64,000 bases of DNA from positions 124,001 through 188,000 of the forward strand of contig QJNS01000111.1 in NCBI GenBank assembly GCA_004154925.1. Direction: 5' to 3'. Source of the DNA: Monosporascus cannonballus (taxonomy: Eukaryota; Ascomycota; Sordariomycetes; Xylariales). A model generated the notes under the pieces. It searched no databases, was not told the DNA's origin, and was given only the letters and a program-made list of their open reading frames with translations. Both the position numbers and the translations under genes were made by a program. This document shows, in pieces, positions 1-15,600 of this stretch. Position 1 is the first letter of the stretch. Each line of letters begins with the position of its first letter.

Positions 1-2559
1 CGAAAAATGATTTATATGTTAAAATTTTAAAGTTAAACTTTATAAGTAATATATAGGATTAACGGCTTTTAAAATAGGTATAGATTTAAAATACCTTTAT
101 TATTTCAATATATAAAAATGCGGGATATACGATAAATACAGTTATTTGTGGCCAGATGCCAGTAATTACAGATAATGATCTTTAATATCCTGTAAGATTT
201 TTAAATATATTATATATTTTAATAAGCCTTGAATGGAATTTTAAAATTTATTATTTTTTTTTAATTTATTACGGCAATAATTACTTTATTTGTATGTGCA
301 TTAAAGATAATTATGATTTTTGGCTGGCATAGGATATCGAAACGTTTCCGAAATTAAATAACGAATATAAATATGAAAATTTTTGATACGTAAAATGCCT
401 TAAGTTTTATAATTTACATTCCGAATTAAAACAAAGATAAAAATTTATATTATAAGGGTAATTATGTTATTTAAGAATGTTTTATATTTAATACGAATGC
501 TTAAATATATACGTAATTTTCGGGAAGTTTATATTTTTAATTGTATAACCTGGAAGATATGAGATTAAAGTATATATTAAACGAAAACCGGTATTTTTAA
601 AAGTTAGTTGAATTAATATTGTAATATAAGTTTATAGATAATTATTGTATTAAATATATTATAAAAATTTTCGAAAATAGAAACTTGTTTTTGTAATTAA
701 AATATGTCGATTAAAAAAATTAAAAGCTTTTTAAATTAAAATATAAAAAAATTACCGTTATAATACTTTACGTAAAGTAAGAAAAAAATACATAGTTAAA
801 TTAAGATTTTTATTAAATACAAAAATAAAACATTTCAGGCCATAATCGATTAAAAAATAATAAGTTATGTTATTTTTTTAATCAAAGCAGCCAAATATTA
901 AAGAAAATTGAAAATATAAATTAAAATTTTATAAAATTATTTATAGTAATTAAAAGTTTATTTAAGTGCGAAAATAAATTAATATTCCGAAAAATGGAAA
1001 AGATTTTCGTTTAAATTTAAAGATATTAATAATAATTTTCGTTAGATATAACGGATATCTTAGGATATAATATTGTCCTGTAAATACTTTGGTTTTATTT
1101 TATTAATATATGAATTAACTGGAAAAATTACAGGTTTTTTTGAGATTATAAAAAAGTACTTAAAAATAATTATCGGGATATTTGTTACGTAATTAAACAT
1201 GTTTAAGTTTGGGATTAAATTAATATAATATCTTTGGAATATTATAAGTTTAAAAAATTGGTTAAAAATAAAAGATATTATAAATTAATATTGTATAAAT
1301 AAAATAATTATGGAAAATTTATTATAGAAATATATTATTTTAGATTTATAAAACTTAATATGTAAATTTTAAAAACTTTAATACGTTATAAAAACGCATA
1401 TATCCAAATTTGAAAAAAGTTGTATTTAATTTTTTAAACCTTTAATGATTTACCAAATATTTATAGGACTTAAATTTAAAGTTGGCAAGTAAAATATTAA
1501 TTAAAATACAAATCTTCGTTATTAAGGTATAGTTAATTATAAATGATAATAACGATATTATTATTAAAAAATGTATATTTTAAATTTTTGTAAATATTTT
1601 AAAACAATATTTTATTTTCGTAATAATTATTATTATATTCGAATAGTTAAAGGGAAAATTTTGGAAAATTATTTTTCGAATAATATACCGATATATTAAT
1701 ATATTTTGCGTTGCATATTTATAGTAATAAGCTTATTAACGGTTTTTATTGTTACTTTTACAGCCTTTTTTGGAACCCCCTTTTTATTTTTTATATGTTA
1801 TTATTTTATAAATGACTTTTTTAAAATTCTTGTTCGAATTTATTAAAGCGTTTTTATATTTTTATATATGACGTATTAAGTTATTAGATTTATTTTTGTT
1901 GTCGGCGTACCTGTTAGTTTAATATACGTAGTTATTATTTATTCTGTTTTAGCTGTTTCTTTATTATATAACTTGTTTCCTTTTTTGTTGTAATTCGTTT
2001 TATTATGTTATAATGTTTTTTTACAGATTTTTATTAAAGTGGCGAATCTTGGCTTTAATACTTTTATTATTTTTTAGGTTTATAATAGATATTAATTAAA
2101 AATAAAGGTTAGTAATAATCTTTTAATAATTTATTTTTGTTATCGGGTAAATTAATTTTTGCACTAATTAATAATTGTGTTAGTTATAAAATATACAAAA
2201 ATTTGTGAATATTATTTTCCTTTTACCTTACTTTAAAAAGTTATTCGTTTATCGATTTCATTTTATAAGGCTATGGTCCGAAAATATCTAAATTATTATT
2301 CGTTAGTTTTATTTTCTGCGATTGAATTAAGGAAATTAAAACCATTTTTTTTTGCATATACGTACTATACGTTAATAAATACACTTTTTCCAGTGGTTAT
2401 ATACTGGGCATTTCGGTTGGTTACAGTAAATAATATGCGTTTTGCTATATCGATTTTGGGTTCCAAAGCAAACGCTTTTTATTTATTTTTAATATTTCTT
2501 TAATTATTCTTTTATGGCGTTTTGTTACTTTCGAAAAGCCTTTTCAGCCAGTTTTTTTA

Positions 2560-3700
2560 GGCTTTTTACATCCTTTATCGGATCTTTTATCGCGATGGCC
2601 CATACTTATATTAGACCTTCATTATATTAATAGTCCTATTATGGTTTTTTTAATTATCCCTAGATTATATTTGCGATATTGGAATCTAATTGTTTTATCG
2701 TGATTTTTGGAATATTCGGTATTTAAAACCCTTATATCTTATTTTGTTATAATTAAAGCATTTAATTTAGTTTCAATTTTTGCAGATAACTTTAAGTTCT
2801 ATAAATCCAGATATAATACTATAAAAAAAAATAAAAAGACATATTTCGCTTACTTCTTTAATTTGACTTAAAATGTTTTGTTATACTAATTCGTTAAAAC
2901 ATCTTTTTTTTTTTGCTTAGTGTTTTTCGAATTATCGATTATTAATTTTTAAATCCTGCGCAATATACTAATTTAAGATAATAAATCTTCCAATCCTTAT
3001 AATTTCGTCATTTACGTCGCTTTTCGACCACTTATAAAATATATTAAACAAGATATCGCCTTTAATATCATCGCTTTATCCGGCCTGAATCGCTAAATTT
3101 TTTAACAACAAGGGGTACTTAAAGGCTGTTTTTTTTCTGTCGTAATTAGAAAATCTGTTATTCTGACTTTTTTTGGCTTAGGTTGTCGTTATTATTTTTA
3201 AATTTATCTTTGAAATTAAAATATGTAAAGAAAAATTCTTTAATAAGTTCCTTTTTATTTAACTCCTTATTTCTCGGAAACTTTTTATAATACGATCGAA
3301 CGAACTTTTTATAACGCCTATAAAATATTATTATAAGCATTTAATTCGTGAGTTTAATAAGGTCCAAATATAACGGCTAACAAGTTTAACCAATTATTAA
3401 ACCTAAATTGTACGGGTTTACATTAATAGATATATTATAAGGTTTTAAAAAATAAATATAATAATTAATTACGTTTCATAATATTAAAAATATTGTTAAA
3501 AGCGAAATTTTATTATTAATTGTTATTATTTAATTATAGACATAACGAACGTATATCTTTTAATCTAGGTTACTGGCTTATTACTAGTAAGTTAGTAATT
3601 CGATTTATTGGCTTACCACCAGTAAGTTGGTAATTCGTTACGTAATTTAACTTTTTTTAAATTTTTTTTTAGCTATTTTTATTACGACCGTTTTTGAAAG
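2560..3700. repeat. Heavily mutated copy A of a dispersed repeat
   Basis: This segment resembles 8110-9470 base for base in its better preserved parts. Around 2587-2640 and 8145-8205 both share a run ending in the same 'attatattaatag' word. Around 3545-3700 and 9285-9462 both carry tandem units of about 35 bp with the words 'gtaagttagtaat' and 'acgaccgttt' or 'gcgaccgttt'. Copy A has T or A where copy B still has C or G, as expected from RIP. A small lysine/arginine-rich frame on the minus strand at 3158-3340 may be a residue of a gag-like protein, but this is speculative. Confidence 0.6.
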
Positions 3701-6700
3701 CCGTAATTTGTCAAAACGTAGTACGATTTCCCCTTTTCAAAAAATCCTAGTTTTAAAATTTATTTCTGAGTAAATCCTTGGTTTTTTTTAATTATATTTA
3801 ATCATATTTCCAAACTTCGTTTTCTTAAAACTAAACAATGTTGCTCTTTAATTAACTTAATTAAAGTAGAAAGTTTTAAACTATAACATATTCCTTTTAA
3901 AGAAAATTATTTGGTAAATAATAAAAAGGGTTTTTCGTTATAAACAATATGTACGTTACAGCCGGTTATAGGATCAAATAAGTATTTCTATTTTTATAAT
4001 TACCTCTTAAATTACGGAAATTTATCATTTAAAAAAAATAATTAGCTAAAAAGCGTTATCCGATTTTCTTATCCGGTTATCGTATATTTGTCTTTAACTG
4101 TAACAATATTAAATATAAGGTATTAAATTTATTAATCACGTTTCTTAATCCTAAAATAAATGTAACGACAATAAATACTGCAAAAAGGAAATAACAATAA
4201 AAATTCGGACTTTTAAGGATATAAACATTATTAATTAGAATTCTATTAAATCCGTAACTGTTATTATTATAGAACGTTAATTAAAATGCGATTTTAAATT
4301 CCGTCTTTATTAATAAAAGTTCCTTAATAGGTGTTAAGCATTTATAAGATTTTTCGCGAGTTTCTAGGTGTTTTCGGAATCCGGATAATTTTTCTATTTA
4401 ATTAAATATTAAGTAAATTCAATTTTTTTATATAGAAAAATTTTTTCTATTTTATATATGGTTTCGTTTTCCGCTTTTATATCGTTTAGTTTGGTATAAA
4501 TTTTGATAATATTTACTATTAACTTAAACAAAGAATTATATGAAGTTTAACTTCTAATAAATGTTTTAATAATCTTTTTCTGAAAATTTCTTAATAATTT
4601 TATATTGATCGATATACTTAAAATCCATTTTTCTATTAGGTCTGTTTATTTTAATATTTTTATAACGAAATAATTTCCATGAAAAATTAATTTGTTAAAA
4701 CGTTTTTAATTATAATACTTATTTAATTACGTATAAATTCTAAGTTTAATTGTTATTATAATCATTTACAGTATTTTATCGTAAATATTATTTAACCTTA
4801 CCAAGTTTATTGTATGTATTTTTATAAATATTAGGTATAAAATCAAAATTTATATTTATTAAAATGATTTTAAAATTTTCATAATAATTTATATTATATA
4901 CTAATTAATTAAGAAATACTTATACCGTAGTTATTTTATTTCTATTTAATATAATATTTTAAATACATTTTTAAGAATTTCCAATATAAATGCATATATA
5001 TTGTAAAACTTTATTAAAATTTTAAAATAAGCGTAATTCCTTTATCTGAAATATTTTCCTATAATAACCCATATATGTTAAAATATTTTTTTAAAAAATA
5101 TATGCCATTTATTATGAATATGTTTTTAATAAAATAAAAAATAAAAACGATTTGTAAACATGTTACATATTACGAAAATACTATTATAATATATTTTTAT
5201 CGATAAAGTTTCGAATAAAATAGATTAATAATAAAATATAAAATAACCGAATTTGATAATAATATTAAAATTAATAATAATCATAATTTTTCGAATGATG
5301 TGTATTATTACGTTTTAGATTTATTACAGCTGTTACATTATTATACTTTTTAAATTATTCTTTTTATATTTTAAAAAATAATATATATATTAAAATGGGT
5401 TTCAAGTGTTGTAAATTTCAAAATATGTATATTAGCGATATTTACACATGCGATATATTAAATATATTTCCTATTTTTAAAAACTTATAACGTATTAAAT
5501 TTTTAAATATCTTAATATATGTTATATAATATAACCCGTATTATTATATTTTAATATGAGCGTAAATATTTTTATTTCATAATATTAAATATAATATAAC
5601 TAATTTTAATTAGTTGTTTCCGAGATTTAATCGTTTACTAAGAATATCCGCTTGAATATCCGCTTGATTGTTTTTAAGCCATTTTTCTAAATAATAACAA
5701 AATCCACATTGGTTATTTCTTTTACGTATCGTAATTATTATTCCATAAATATATTGATCGTAATAAAACGCATAAAACTTTAATAATTCGTATAATCTTT
5801 AATGTAACAAATATTTTTAAGGAAAAATCTACATTTTCGAAAAATTATAAAAATAGCCATAAATCCAGTATTTCAAATAACGGAAATAATTTAGTTCCTT
5901 TTAATTTATATAACAAATACGATGAAATATAATTTAGCGTATTTCTTTCATTATCGGATTATTACGTTTAACGCGCAATCTGAAATATCGGTCTTTAATT
6001 CGAGATAATGTATAAAAGCATGTATAATTAATTAAATGTATAATAATTTTCTTAAATTTCCGGATAAATATCTTATAATAATTACCAAGCGTAAAAAACT
6101 TTTTCTTAATTAAAATTAACGTTTGTTATTTTGTAATTTTATCTCTTTTCCAAAGATTTATTTTAATATATTTTAACACAATAACATATTTTAAATCTTT
6201 TATCTTTTATTTATAAATATATTTATATATAGTTTTTCCTTTTCCAAATAAATAAGACTATCGTCGAAATAATACAAATTAAAAATATCGCAATATTTGT
6301 ATAATATATAATTTACTATCACGTAAATATTATTAATATAGTCGTAAATCTTAATAACGTAATTCGATGTTTAAATAATCCGTGTTTCGTTTTAAATAAT
6401 AGTTTTTAGTGATCTTCTTCTTTAATTCCAATAAAATTATATTTATTTTTAATATTAAATATTAAAAATGAAATAATTCAGTAATATCGATTTTTATATC
6501 AATAATAAAATATAACAATTCTTAATATTTAATAAGTATATCGTATAATTATTATGAATTAATTATAAATCGTAATTTATCATTTTCTAAATACGAAAAA
6601 TATAAGATAGTTTACGGATAATTTGGAAAATCGCATTTATGTTTGGCAACTTATTTTCTAATTTTTTTTAAAAAATACTTAATTTAATTGCATTAAAATT

Positions 6701-8109
6701 ATAAATACAGTAAATCTTATAAATAATTTTATTCGTTATATTTTAATACTTTCATATTTATTTCCGTTTAAAAAGGTTACTTATATTTATATAATTACAA
6801 TAATGTGTTAAATAAAATTTTTTCATTTTTAATACTATTATCTTTAATGGTTATTTAACTGCTTAAATTTTGTTTTAATACTAATAACGATACCCTATAT
6901 TTTTTAAAAAATATTTACTTTTTTATATTTTATTTTGCAATTAATAAAATATTTATCGTATCTTTAGATTTATATTTATTATTACTTTCGATTAAACTTT
7001 AGAATTTTAATTTTCCTTTTTAATTTATTAATACATTAAAATGTCGTATTAATACATTTATAACATTTCTAAAATTATATCATTATTTTTAAATACAATA
7101 ATATCGATATTAACCGCTTAATATCGTTCTTAAATAGAAATTTCGAAATAATTAAATGCGCATTAAATTTGGTCCGTCTTATAAACAAAATCTTAGGTTT
7201 CGCTATTCGCAATTATATAAAGTTTTAATTTATATTATTATAGTAATCTAAATTTAATAATAACGTTTAAAATAATATAATTTACGCCGAAAAATGAGTC
7301 ATGTACTATTATAATATATTTATAAATTTCGGTACATATTTTCAAAATATTAAAATTATTAACGCGTTTCATTAATACGTTTAAAATCTTTTATAAAAAA
7401 CGTTTTAAATTTTTTAAATTATATTATTTTACCACATTTGTAAATTTACGTTTTTTCTTTGATTGCTTTTCAAAAAAATGTTGAGATAGGAAATTTATCC
7501 TTTTTTCCGCATATTTATTACTTAGATGGGGTAAAAAAGTTCATTTAAAAAGATTTCTTCATTAACTAAATTATTATGCTATACAATATTCAATATTTTA
7601 TTACGGGTTTTATAATTTATTATCTTTTTATTAAAGTCCCGAAGTAAACTAGTAACTTGTTTAATATATTTAATTTTTAAATTTTATATTAAATGCCAAT
7701 TAAACATAAAATTTTTTACAAACTTTTAGTGCATTTATTACTATATTCTAGAATAATCTTTTTACAGTTTAATAAATTTATTAAATATAAAGCACCAATT
7801 TTAAAGTAAATGTTTTTAAAATAAGGTTATAAAACTAGTCGTTTATTAATATCGTTTTAAACGCTATAATTCGAAAATATCAATATTCTTATTTATTCAT
7901 TTTATTATTTTTAATATATTCCTATAAAAGTAACTCTTTTTATATATATCTATAATAGGTTAATAAATAGATTTTTTCCATTTATTATATAGTAAGTTTT
8001 TTCGTCGTCTATACTATAGGGGGTGCATTTTGCTATATTAATTGAGGATTCCGGAATAAATAGCTTGTTTATTTTTATAACGGTTTTAATATTTTTCTAT
8101 TATTTTTAA

Positions 8110-9470
8110 ATTTAATTTCCAAGCTTTGCGTATTTTGCGTTAAATCTTTTATCGTTATAGCTTTTATTAGTATTAGGCTCGAATTATATTAATAGTTTTA
8201 AACTTTGTAAATATCTTTAAATTATTTTTCCTACATAAATATATAATTATTTTATCGTAATTTCATTAATTTTAAGTTTTTATAAGCTTTATATTTTGTT
8301 TTACCTTAATTGAAATATTTAATTTAACGTTAGCTTCGTTTATTACTAATATTATATTTTGTAAATCTTTATAAAATAATATAAAAAATATTATTATATC
8401 GGAAAACATTAATATTACTTATATATCAAATTTTATTATTACATTTATTTCTAATATTATTTATACGTTAAATAGATTATTCATTATTGATTTTATTTTA
8501 AAATATATTTCTTGTATTTTTGAAGCTGTCAAAAAACGCAACTGTTAATTTTTTTAAAAAAAAACTTAACTTAATTTGAAAATTAGTAAAATAAACGTAT
8601 ATAATAACTAAAAGTTTTTTCTTTTTATCGTAATTATTAAATTTATATTTCGGGATTTATTTCTTACGCTCGACATTTCAAATATTTTCGTTGTTATTTA
8701 TTCAAATTATTTGTAATTAGTATATATTCTTATTCCTTTCAAGTTTTATTTTTGTATTTATAAAATAATATATTCCCTTATTATAAATTCCATATAAATA
8801 GCAGTATTTTCAATAAGTTGTTTTGTTTTAAATATTATTCGTAAAATTAATACAATAAATCGAATAAAAAATACCTAAAATACATTCGATATTATATTAA
8901 AAATATTTATAAATTTGTAAAATCTAGTCGAGGATTTTAAATTCAAATATTTTTAATTTTCTTTTTAAAAGTTTTGTAAAATGTAATTAAATAACTTAAG
9001 TTGCTTTAAGAAATTTATTAATATTAAAAGTTTTATTTTGATTTTTAAGTTTTTCGTATATTATTCAGAACAATTTTTAAATTAATTAATATTACTATTA
9101 TCTAAAATTTACGAATATTTTAAAATAAATATATATAATATAGAATGTTTAATAAATTTATATTAATAAAATATTATAAAGTGTTAAATAATAAATATAA
9201 TAACCAACTACGTTTCGTAATGCTAAAAAGATTATAAATAACGACATTTTATTAAAAGTTATTATTAATTAATTATAAATATTACGAACGTATATATCTT
9301 GATCTAACTTATTAGCTTACAACTAATAAATTGGTAATCCGGCTTACTGGCTTACCGCTAGTAAGTTAGTAATCCGACTCACTGGCTCTCCACCAGTGAG
9401 TTGGTGATCCGTTACGTGATCTGACCCACTTAGTCTTCTTAGCTGTTCCTGTTGCGACCGTTTCTATTAC
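8110..9470. repeat. Less mutated copy B of the same dispersed repeat
   Basis: This is the partner of the repeat at 2560-3700. Its right end (about 9320-9462) is much less mutated and shows three tandem units of about 35 bp, each with a small hairpin made of ACTGG and CCAGT arms. The sequence 'gttcctgttgcgaccgttt' at its border recurs, partly mutated, at about 20960-20980. The right border may be an LTR or other element end. The protein-coding part is not recognisable. Confidence 0.6.
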
Positions 9471-9621
9471 CTCAGCTAGCTCAGGCCTCCCTGGCTCGTT
9501 TTCCCAATTTCTTCAAAGTCACTCAAATACCGCTCTATAACGCTAAATATTAACTAATTAAATCTTAAATCCCCATAACGAGCCAGGAAGGCCTGAGTTA
9601 TAATTACGTAAAAACGGTTTC
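9455..9621. repeat. Fold-back (inverted) repeat
   Basis: The left arm (about 9455-9503) reads 'acctcagctagctcaggcc' then 'ctggctcgtt'. The right arm (about 9577-9621) is its mutated reverse complement, 'aacgagccaggaaggcctga' followed by 'aaaacggttt'. About 75 bp of unrelated sequence lies between. The same arm recurs at 52009-52047, so this is a family of element ends rather than a one-off palindrome. Confidence 0.65.
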
Positions 9622-12600
9622 GTTTGATGCATTTATTTTTTTTAAAAAAAACATAAATCTGTAATATTTTAATAATAAAACGTTTTCCTATAAATATATA
9701 TATATATATTTGTTATAGCTTATTATTAATATTATTTTGGTCCTGATTAGGATTTATTTGCTATTCCTAAACCTTAATACGTGTAATAATTGTAGCCCGA
9801 GCCCGTTATATTATTATTCCCTTTTATAAATTATAATAAATCCGAATTTTCTTAGTTTTACCGAACTACGCCCTTAAAACAGAATATATGTACGCGTATC
9901 TTAAATTTCCGGTATTAATATAAAAAAACTAATATAATATTTGAAAATTTTATTCGTAATTAGGTTTGTTCTAATAATTTAGGCCGAATTATTAGTTCGA
10001 CCGTTCGGATTAATCGATTAATTATTGTATTAAAAAATAAATATACGAACCCATATTAATATGCGAAAATTAATGAGAATTTTTAATTTTTAAAAATTAT
10101 AACCTTATTATATACAAATATTATAATATATTATATAAGGCGCTTATAGTTTTTGTAAAAAAACGTGAATTTTGCCGTTTTTTGAAAAAATTATCATTGA
10201 AAATTAATATAATTTATATTATTTTGTATGAAAATTAACATTTTATAAAAATGTTTTCCCTTAATTACTTTAAGGTTTTAAAGTAAGTAATTATATATTT
10301 AAGAAAAAAATAGCAGTCGTATAACATAAAGCGATAAACGAAATAGTTTCGTCATAACGATCCGGACATTTATATATATATTTTTTAGTATTTTTAATTA
10401 TTATGATTAAAATAATTTTCAAAATTAACGGCAATTATTTACTTTATTTCTTAAGAAGGTTTTTATTATGTTTAGCTTTATTACGGAATAGTATTAATAA
10501 TATTAAAAAAGCTGGATATTTACGAAAGTTACTATATGTTAAATAAAGATATAACTTAGTTAATAAAGGAAATTAAGGTAACCGTATTAATTCCTTTATA
10601 ATAATATAATTTTAATTAAAATATATTATGCTTTATAATTAGGTAAAATAAAATAAAATTATATTCTGGTACGATAACTTTAATATTTAAAATTATGTTC
10701 GTAATATAACGTTTCGATATAATACTGTTATACGAAATATTATTACGGCCTTTACTCGTTATTATAGTCATATTTCTTAAAAAAATTAAAGTCATTTATA
10801 TTCCGGCCTAATTAATATAATAAAACAAAATAATTTTATAAAACGTTATAATAATATCTGGTACCGTTTAATATTTTTTATTAATACATTTTATAAACGT
10901 AATAAATTAAAATGCCCCGTTTTTCTCAAATTAAAACATATACCGTATAATAAATGCCGTTCGATTTCGTTAAATATAATTAACAAAAACAAAAATATTA
11001 TTAACGGTATTTATATTATTTATCGAAAATGTTTTTTTAAAAATATATGGATTTAAAACAAACAAATTTATCGGTTTTCGGAACGTGTTAATTTTACTCA
11101 CGGAAATTTAAAAAGATTATTTATGTTCGGAAAATATAGGTTATTTAAGCCAAAATAATTCATCTATGTAATAAAAAAACGGTAATTTATTTTTATTTTT
11201 ATTTTATTTTATACAAAAACATCTTTTTTTATTTACGGTTATACGTATTTATTAGCTCGATATTATAGTCGGGACGTATAAAATATAAGCGATTTTGGCA
11301 ACGGATCGTTAATTCTTTAATAAAATAACGTAAGTATATTAAAAATCGCCGGAATTCTACCCTTTTAAATTTTTTATCCTTTATGTATATAATGCTTGCA
11401 TATTTACGTTATTTTTGCAGGAATTACATACCTGACATAAACCATTTATAACAAAAACGTTTAATATATATAAAGTTTTCCGGAATATCTCGATCGAAAA
11501 TTTTTTTTCGAAAGTCAAACTTATTAAGTTTATAGAATATATATGCTCTCGGTTAACGGTCGCCGAATTTAAATTTATCGCGCGTAACATCGTTTTTAAA
11601 TATTTTACTTATGTCGGATAAATAAAGAAAATATCGTAAAATCTTAAGTAAAATACATTAATAAATAAGGATTTTTAACGAAAAATCCCTATTATTATTA
11701 ATTAATAATATATTCTTTAGCAATATAAATAAGTTAAAAAATAATTCGTAAATATTTTAAATTTTTTATTTTCGGAAATATAATTTATATATGTTATTCA
11801 TAAAACGGCATAATTTTGAATAAAAGGTATTAAATAAAACCCTTTTATCGGATAATTATAAGGCTGGAAATATTTTTAATACGGCCGATATTTTATGGGG
11901 TAATAACTTTTTTAACCTTATTGAAAATAATAACTAATTATCGATTAATACCGTTTTTATCGATAAAAAGTTACGAAATTATTACCGTTTTTTTTAAAAA
12001 AAAACCAGGTTTATTTATGCCTTTCGTATATTATACGATATGGCGACGTTAAATATATTAAGCGATTAATACCGATATTAGTATTTCTTTTTTATAAGGC
12101 CGGATAATTTAATTATAGCAAAAATGTTTTATTTCGATTAAATATTACGTTTTATAATATTATATTAAGTTTTTATTGATTTACTTTTAATATTAACTTT
12201 AGTTCCGACAAAATCCAGGAAAAAATATATAAAATATTTGATCGAAGAGGCAAATATTATAATCTATAATTTGCTAGCGAATTCCGCTAGTGGAAAAATA
12301 AAATATATAATGTTAATATTATTATTTTTTTCGAAATTTGTTTTTAATTAAATATCGTATGCTTTTATAATGCAAATTTTATACCGGTTATGCTTTTTCG
12401 CAAAATAAACGTTACGTTATTCGGGATTTTTATAACGAAATTCTTAAATACGTTTATTTTTTATTTTGGAATTTCTAGTTTGTTAAAGGATATTTATGTT
12501 AGATTAAAAGAGATAATTAAAATTTTTAAAATATTTCAGCTACGAGCCGTAAAATTATAAAAAATTAAATTTATAAATTTTAATAATACTGTACTTATTA

Positions 12601-15600
12601 TTAACGACGCAAATAGGTTTATTTAGTTAAATAGGGCAAAAAATAAAAATTAACTGATAAATAATTTGAATATAATTATCCGAAAAGTTTTTAATACTGA
12701 ATTCGGTAAAGATAATTTGGCTTAAGATAATTATAATATTTTATATACGGCAAAAGATTATAATCTGATAATGCAAATTGTTAATAACTTAATTAATAAT
12801 TTTAATTAAGGTAATTTAATATTGTTATCATTTTTGTCATATAAATAAAATAAGGATTTATTAGACGAAAATAAATCGTTACTATAGTTTTTATTATTTT
12901 ATAATATATTTTTATATGCGTAATATAATACTTATATTATATTTTAATATTAATATAATTTTATTATTTACATAATTTTAATTAATTAAGTTCGGGATGG
13001 TTTTATATATTATTATAGTTATTTAATTGTTATATTAATACAATTTATTTATTTTCGATAATAAAACTATAAATAAAAATATTACATTTTACGATATAAT
13101 ACGTAATATAATTATTACCGAAATTAATATAAATAATTAAGTTTTTAATTTATATAATCTTAATTATTTATATTCCGTTAAAATATTTGATTTTTTGTAA
13201 AATCATATAAAAATATCATATTATTTATAGCTAAATATAACATATAATTTCGGGTTAATCGGTAAACCTTATTTATAATTTATTTATCAATTAATGCTTT
13301 TAAATATTTTTTAAAAAAATTTCTTTTTATTTTGCCTTTTTTCGTACGTTATTATAACTTATGTATTAATGATTTTTTTTCGTTTTCGAATTTTAACATC
13401 TTATTCGTTTTAAGCGTAATATTTTCCTTTAAAAATTTTTAAAATTTTTTAATTAAATTACATAATAATATTAAATATTTGGGAATTATTTATAAATATT
13501 TTTTGCCGTATTCCTATACGTACTTTATATATTTATTGCCCGTATAATTCCGTAAATTGTAATATTTATAAAGTAATTATATAATATATATGTTTTGGTT
13601 AAACGGCCCGGTTTATAAATTTATAAACCTTTTTTCGTATCGTTTATATAATATCCGGTTTATATAATTCTTTCGTTAAATTACGAAAACAATAATTAAT
13701 CGAAAGTTCATAAATAATTTAATAATTTCATAATTTATGAAGCCGGCATAATCCGCTATAACGTAAATTTTATTTTGCCAGTTATTATTATAAAAACATC
13801 CTAAATTATATTAATAATATTTAATACTTATATAAATACTGTATTTTTCCGTAATAAAAAGTTTGATTCGTAATATAAACCTTTCGTAATATTACCGAAT
13901 TTATAAAATTTTAATAATGGTAAAATTTTTGGATTAATATATATTCGTATTAATATTAAAATGTAAAATACTTTTTTTTTTAATTTTCCGCTATATTAAT
14001 ATAGCTTTATAACATATATTTAATATTTGAAATCGGTTACGTATAATATGTGTTTTTCGTAAGGAATATCTTATATTTTAAAATAATTAAATATTATTTG
14101 ATTAATACGAAAATTTTTTAATTGGGATTACGCCGTTAGTTTCGCTTTATTGCAGGTTGTTTTAATACCAGTTCCCGCTATTTTTTTGGTTAAAGATTTT
14201 GTTACCCGTTTTTAAGGTTATTTCTCGGGGACAAATTATTTTTATTTTGGTATTTATTTCGGCTTTTTTTGGTCCGAGATCTTATTACCGGTCCTTAAAG
14301 TTATTTCTTAAAAGCAGGTTATTTTTCGGAAATAAGTCATTTTTTAGAAATAAATTGTTTTTTTAAAAAGATTAATAACAAATTTAATTTCTTTAATTAA
14401 GCGAACAAGGTTTTTTAAGTTTATTCGAGATATATTATGGGGAGTTATAACGGAAATTATCTTTATTATATCGGCAAAAAATTTATTTACCTTTTGTAAT
14501 ATCGTAAAATATATAAAGGTATATATTATAATGTAAATTTCGGAGATTACAAACACAACAATAATTAATAATTATTATATTATGAATAATATATTTTTAT
14601 AGATTAAATTAAAATAAATACTTGGACTTAAAAGAAATTATAATTAAATAAATATAATTAATTATATATCAAATAATTATAATAATTACATTTGATATAT
14701 ATTTTATCAAGATAAATTTATATTTTATATGAAGAAATTTATTAAAAAACGTAAATGTTATATATTTATATATTTATAATTATATAATTTTTAAATTTTA
14801 TATATATTTTAATTTTAATTATGTGTATTAACTTAAAATATTTTTATAATTTATTAATTATCCGTAAAATTTATTTGTATATCATAAATCCGTATATATA
14901 TCTTATTAATACTAATAATATATTTAGTAATTATTTACTATACGAAGTTTATTTTATTTATTATATATTACATTTTTTACTTATATTTTTAGTCCTAATT
15001 AAGCCGAATTTATATTAATAAGTTTATAATATTATTAAATCTTATAATTATAATTACTTATTTATTTATACTTAATATTATATAATTATTATAATAATAC
15101 TACCGTCGTTTAATGAAGCAAAATACGGTAATCGTATTCGGAAAATATATGGCGATTTAGCAAAAGATTAAAACGTATATAAAGATTATAACGGCATTAA
15201 ATTAATTTTCGATATAAATTATATTAATTATAAGGCCATTTTCCGTATCTTAGTTTTTGCTATATATATTATCCTTTAAAACTTTGCTTTAACATATAAA
15301 ATAAACCTGTTTTAAATTAAACGATTATTCGACAAAAGTTTAATATTATAAAGTTTTTATAAAGTGAATTTTATTATTATATATCAAAAAACGTAAGTTA
15401 CTTATCGTTATATATATATTAACGTATATCTTATTTACGATAATTTTAACATAATACTTAAATATTCCAAAACCCTAATTATATATATATGTATAATTTA
15501 TAAAAAAATTAATAAAAAATGCATTTATATACTTTAACGATTTTTAAATTTCGTTATTACCAAATCCTGAAAAAACTATTAAATAATATACAATATTATT

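Noticed and set aside
2273..2503. 76-codon plus-strand frame in the AT-rich block
   Set aside because: Composition is that of mutated repeat DNA, with no recognisable family and no flanking gene structure.
9320..9420. Possible CRISPR-like array of about 35-bp units
   Set aside because: Only two or three adjoining tandem units without spacers, in a eukaryotic repeat.
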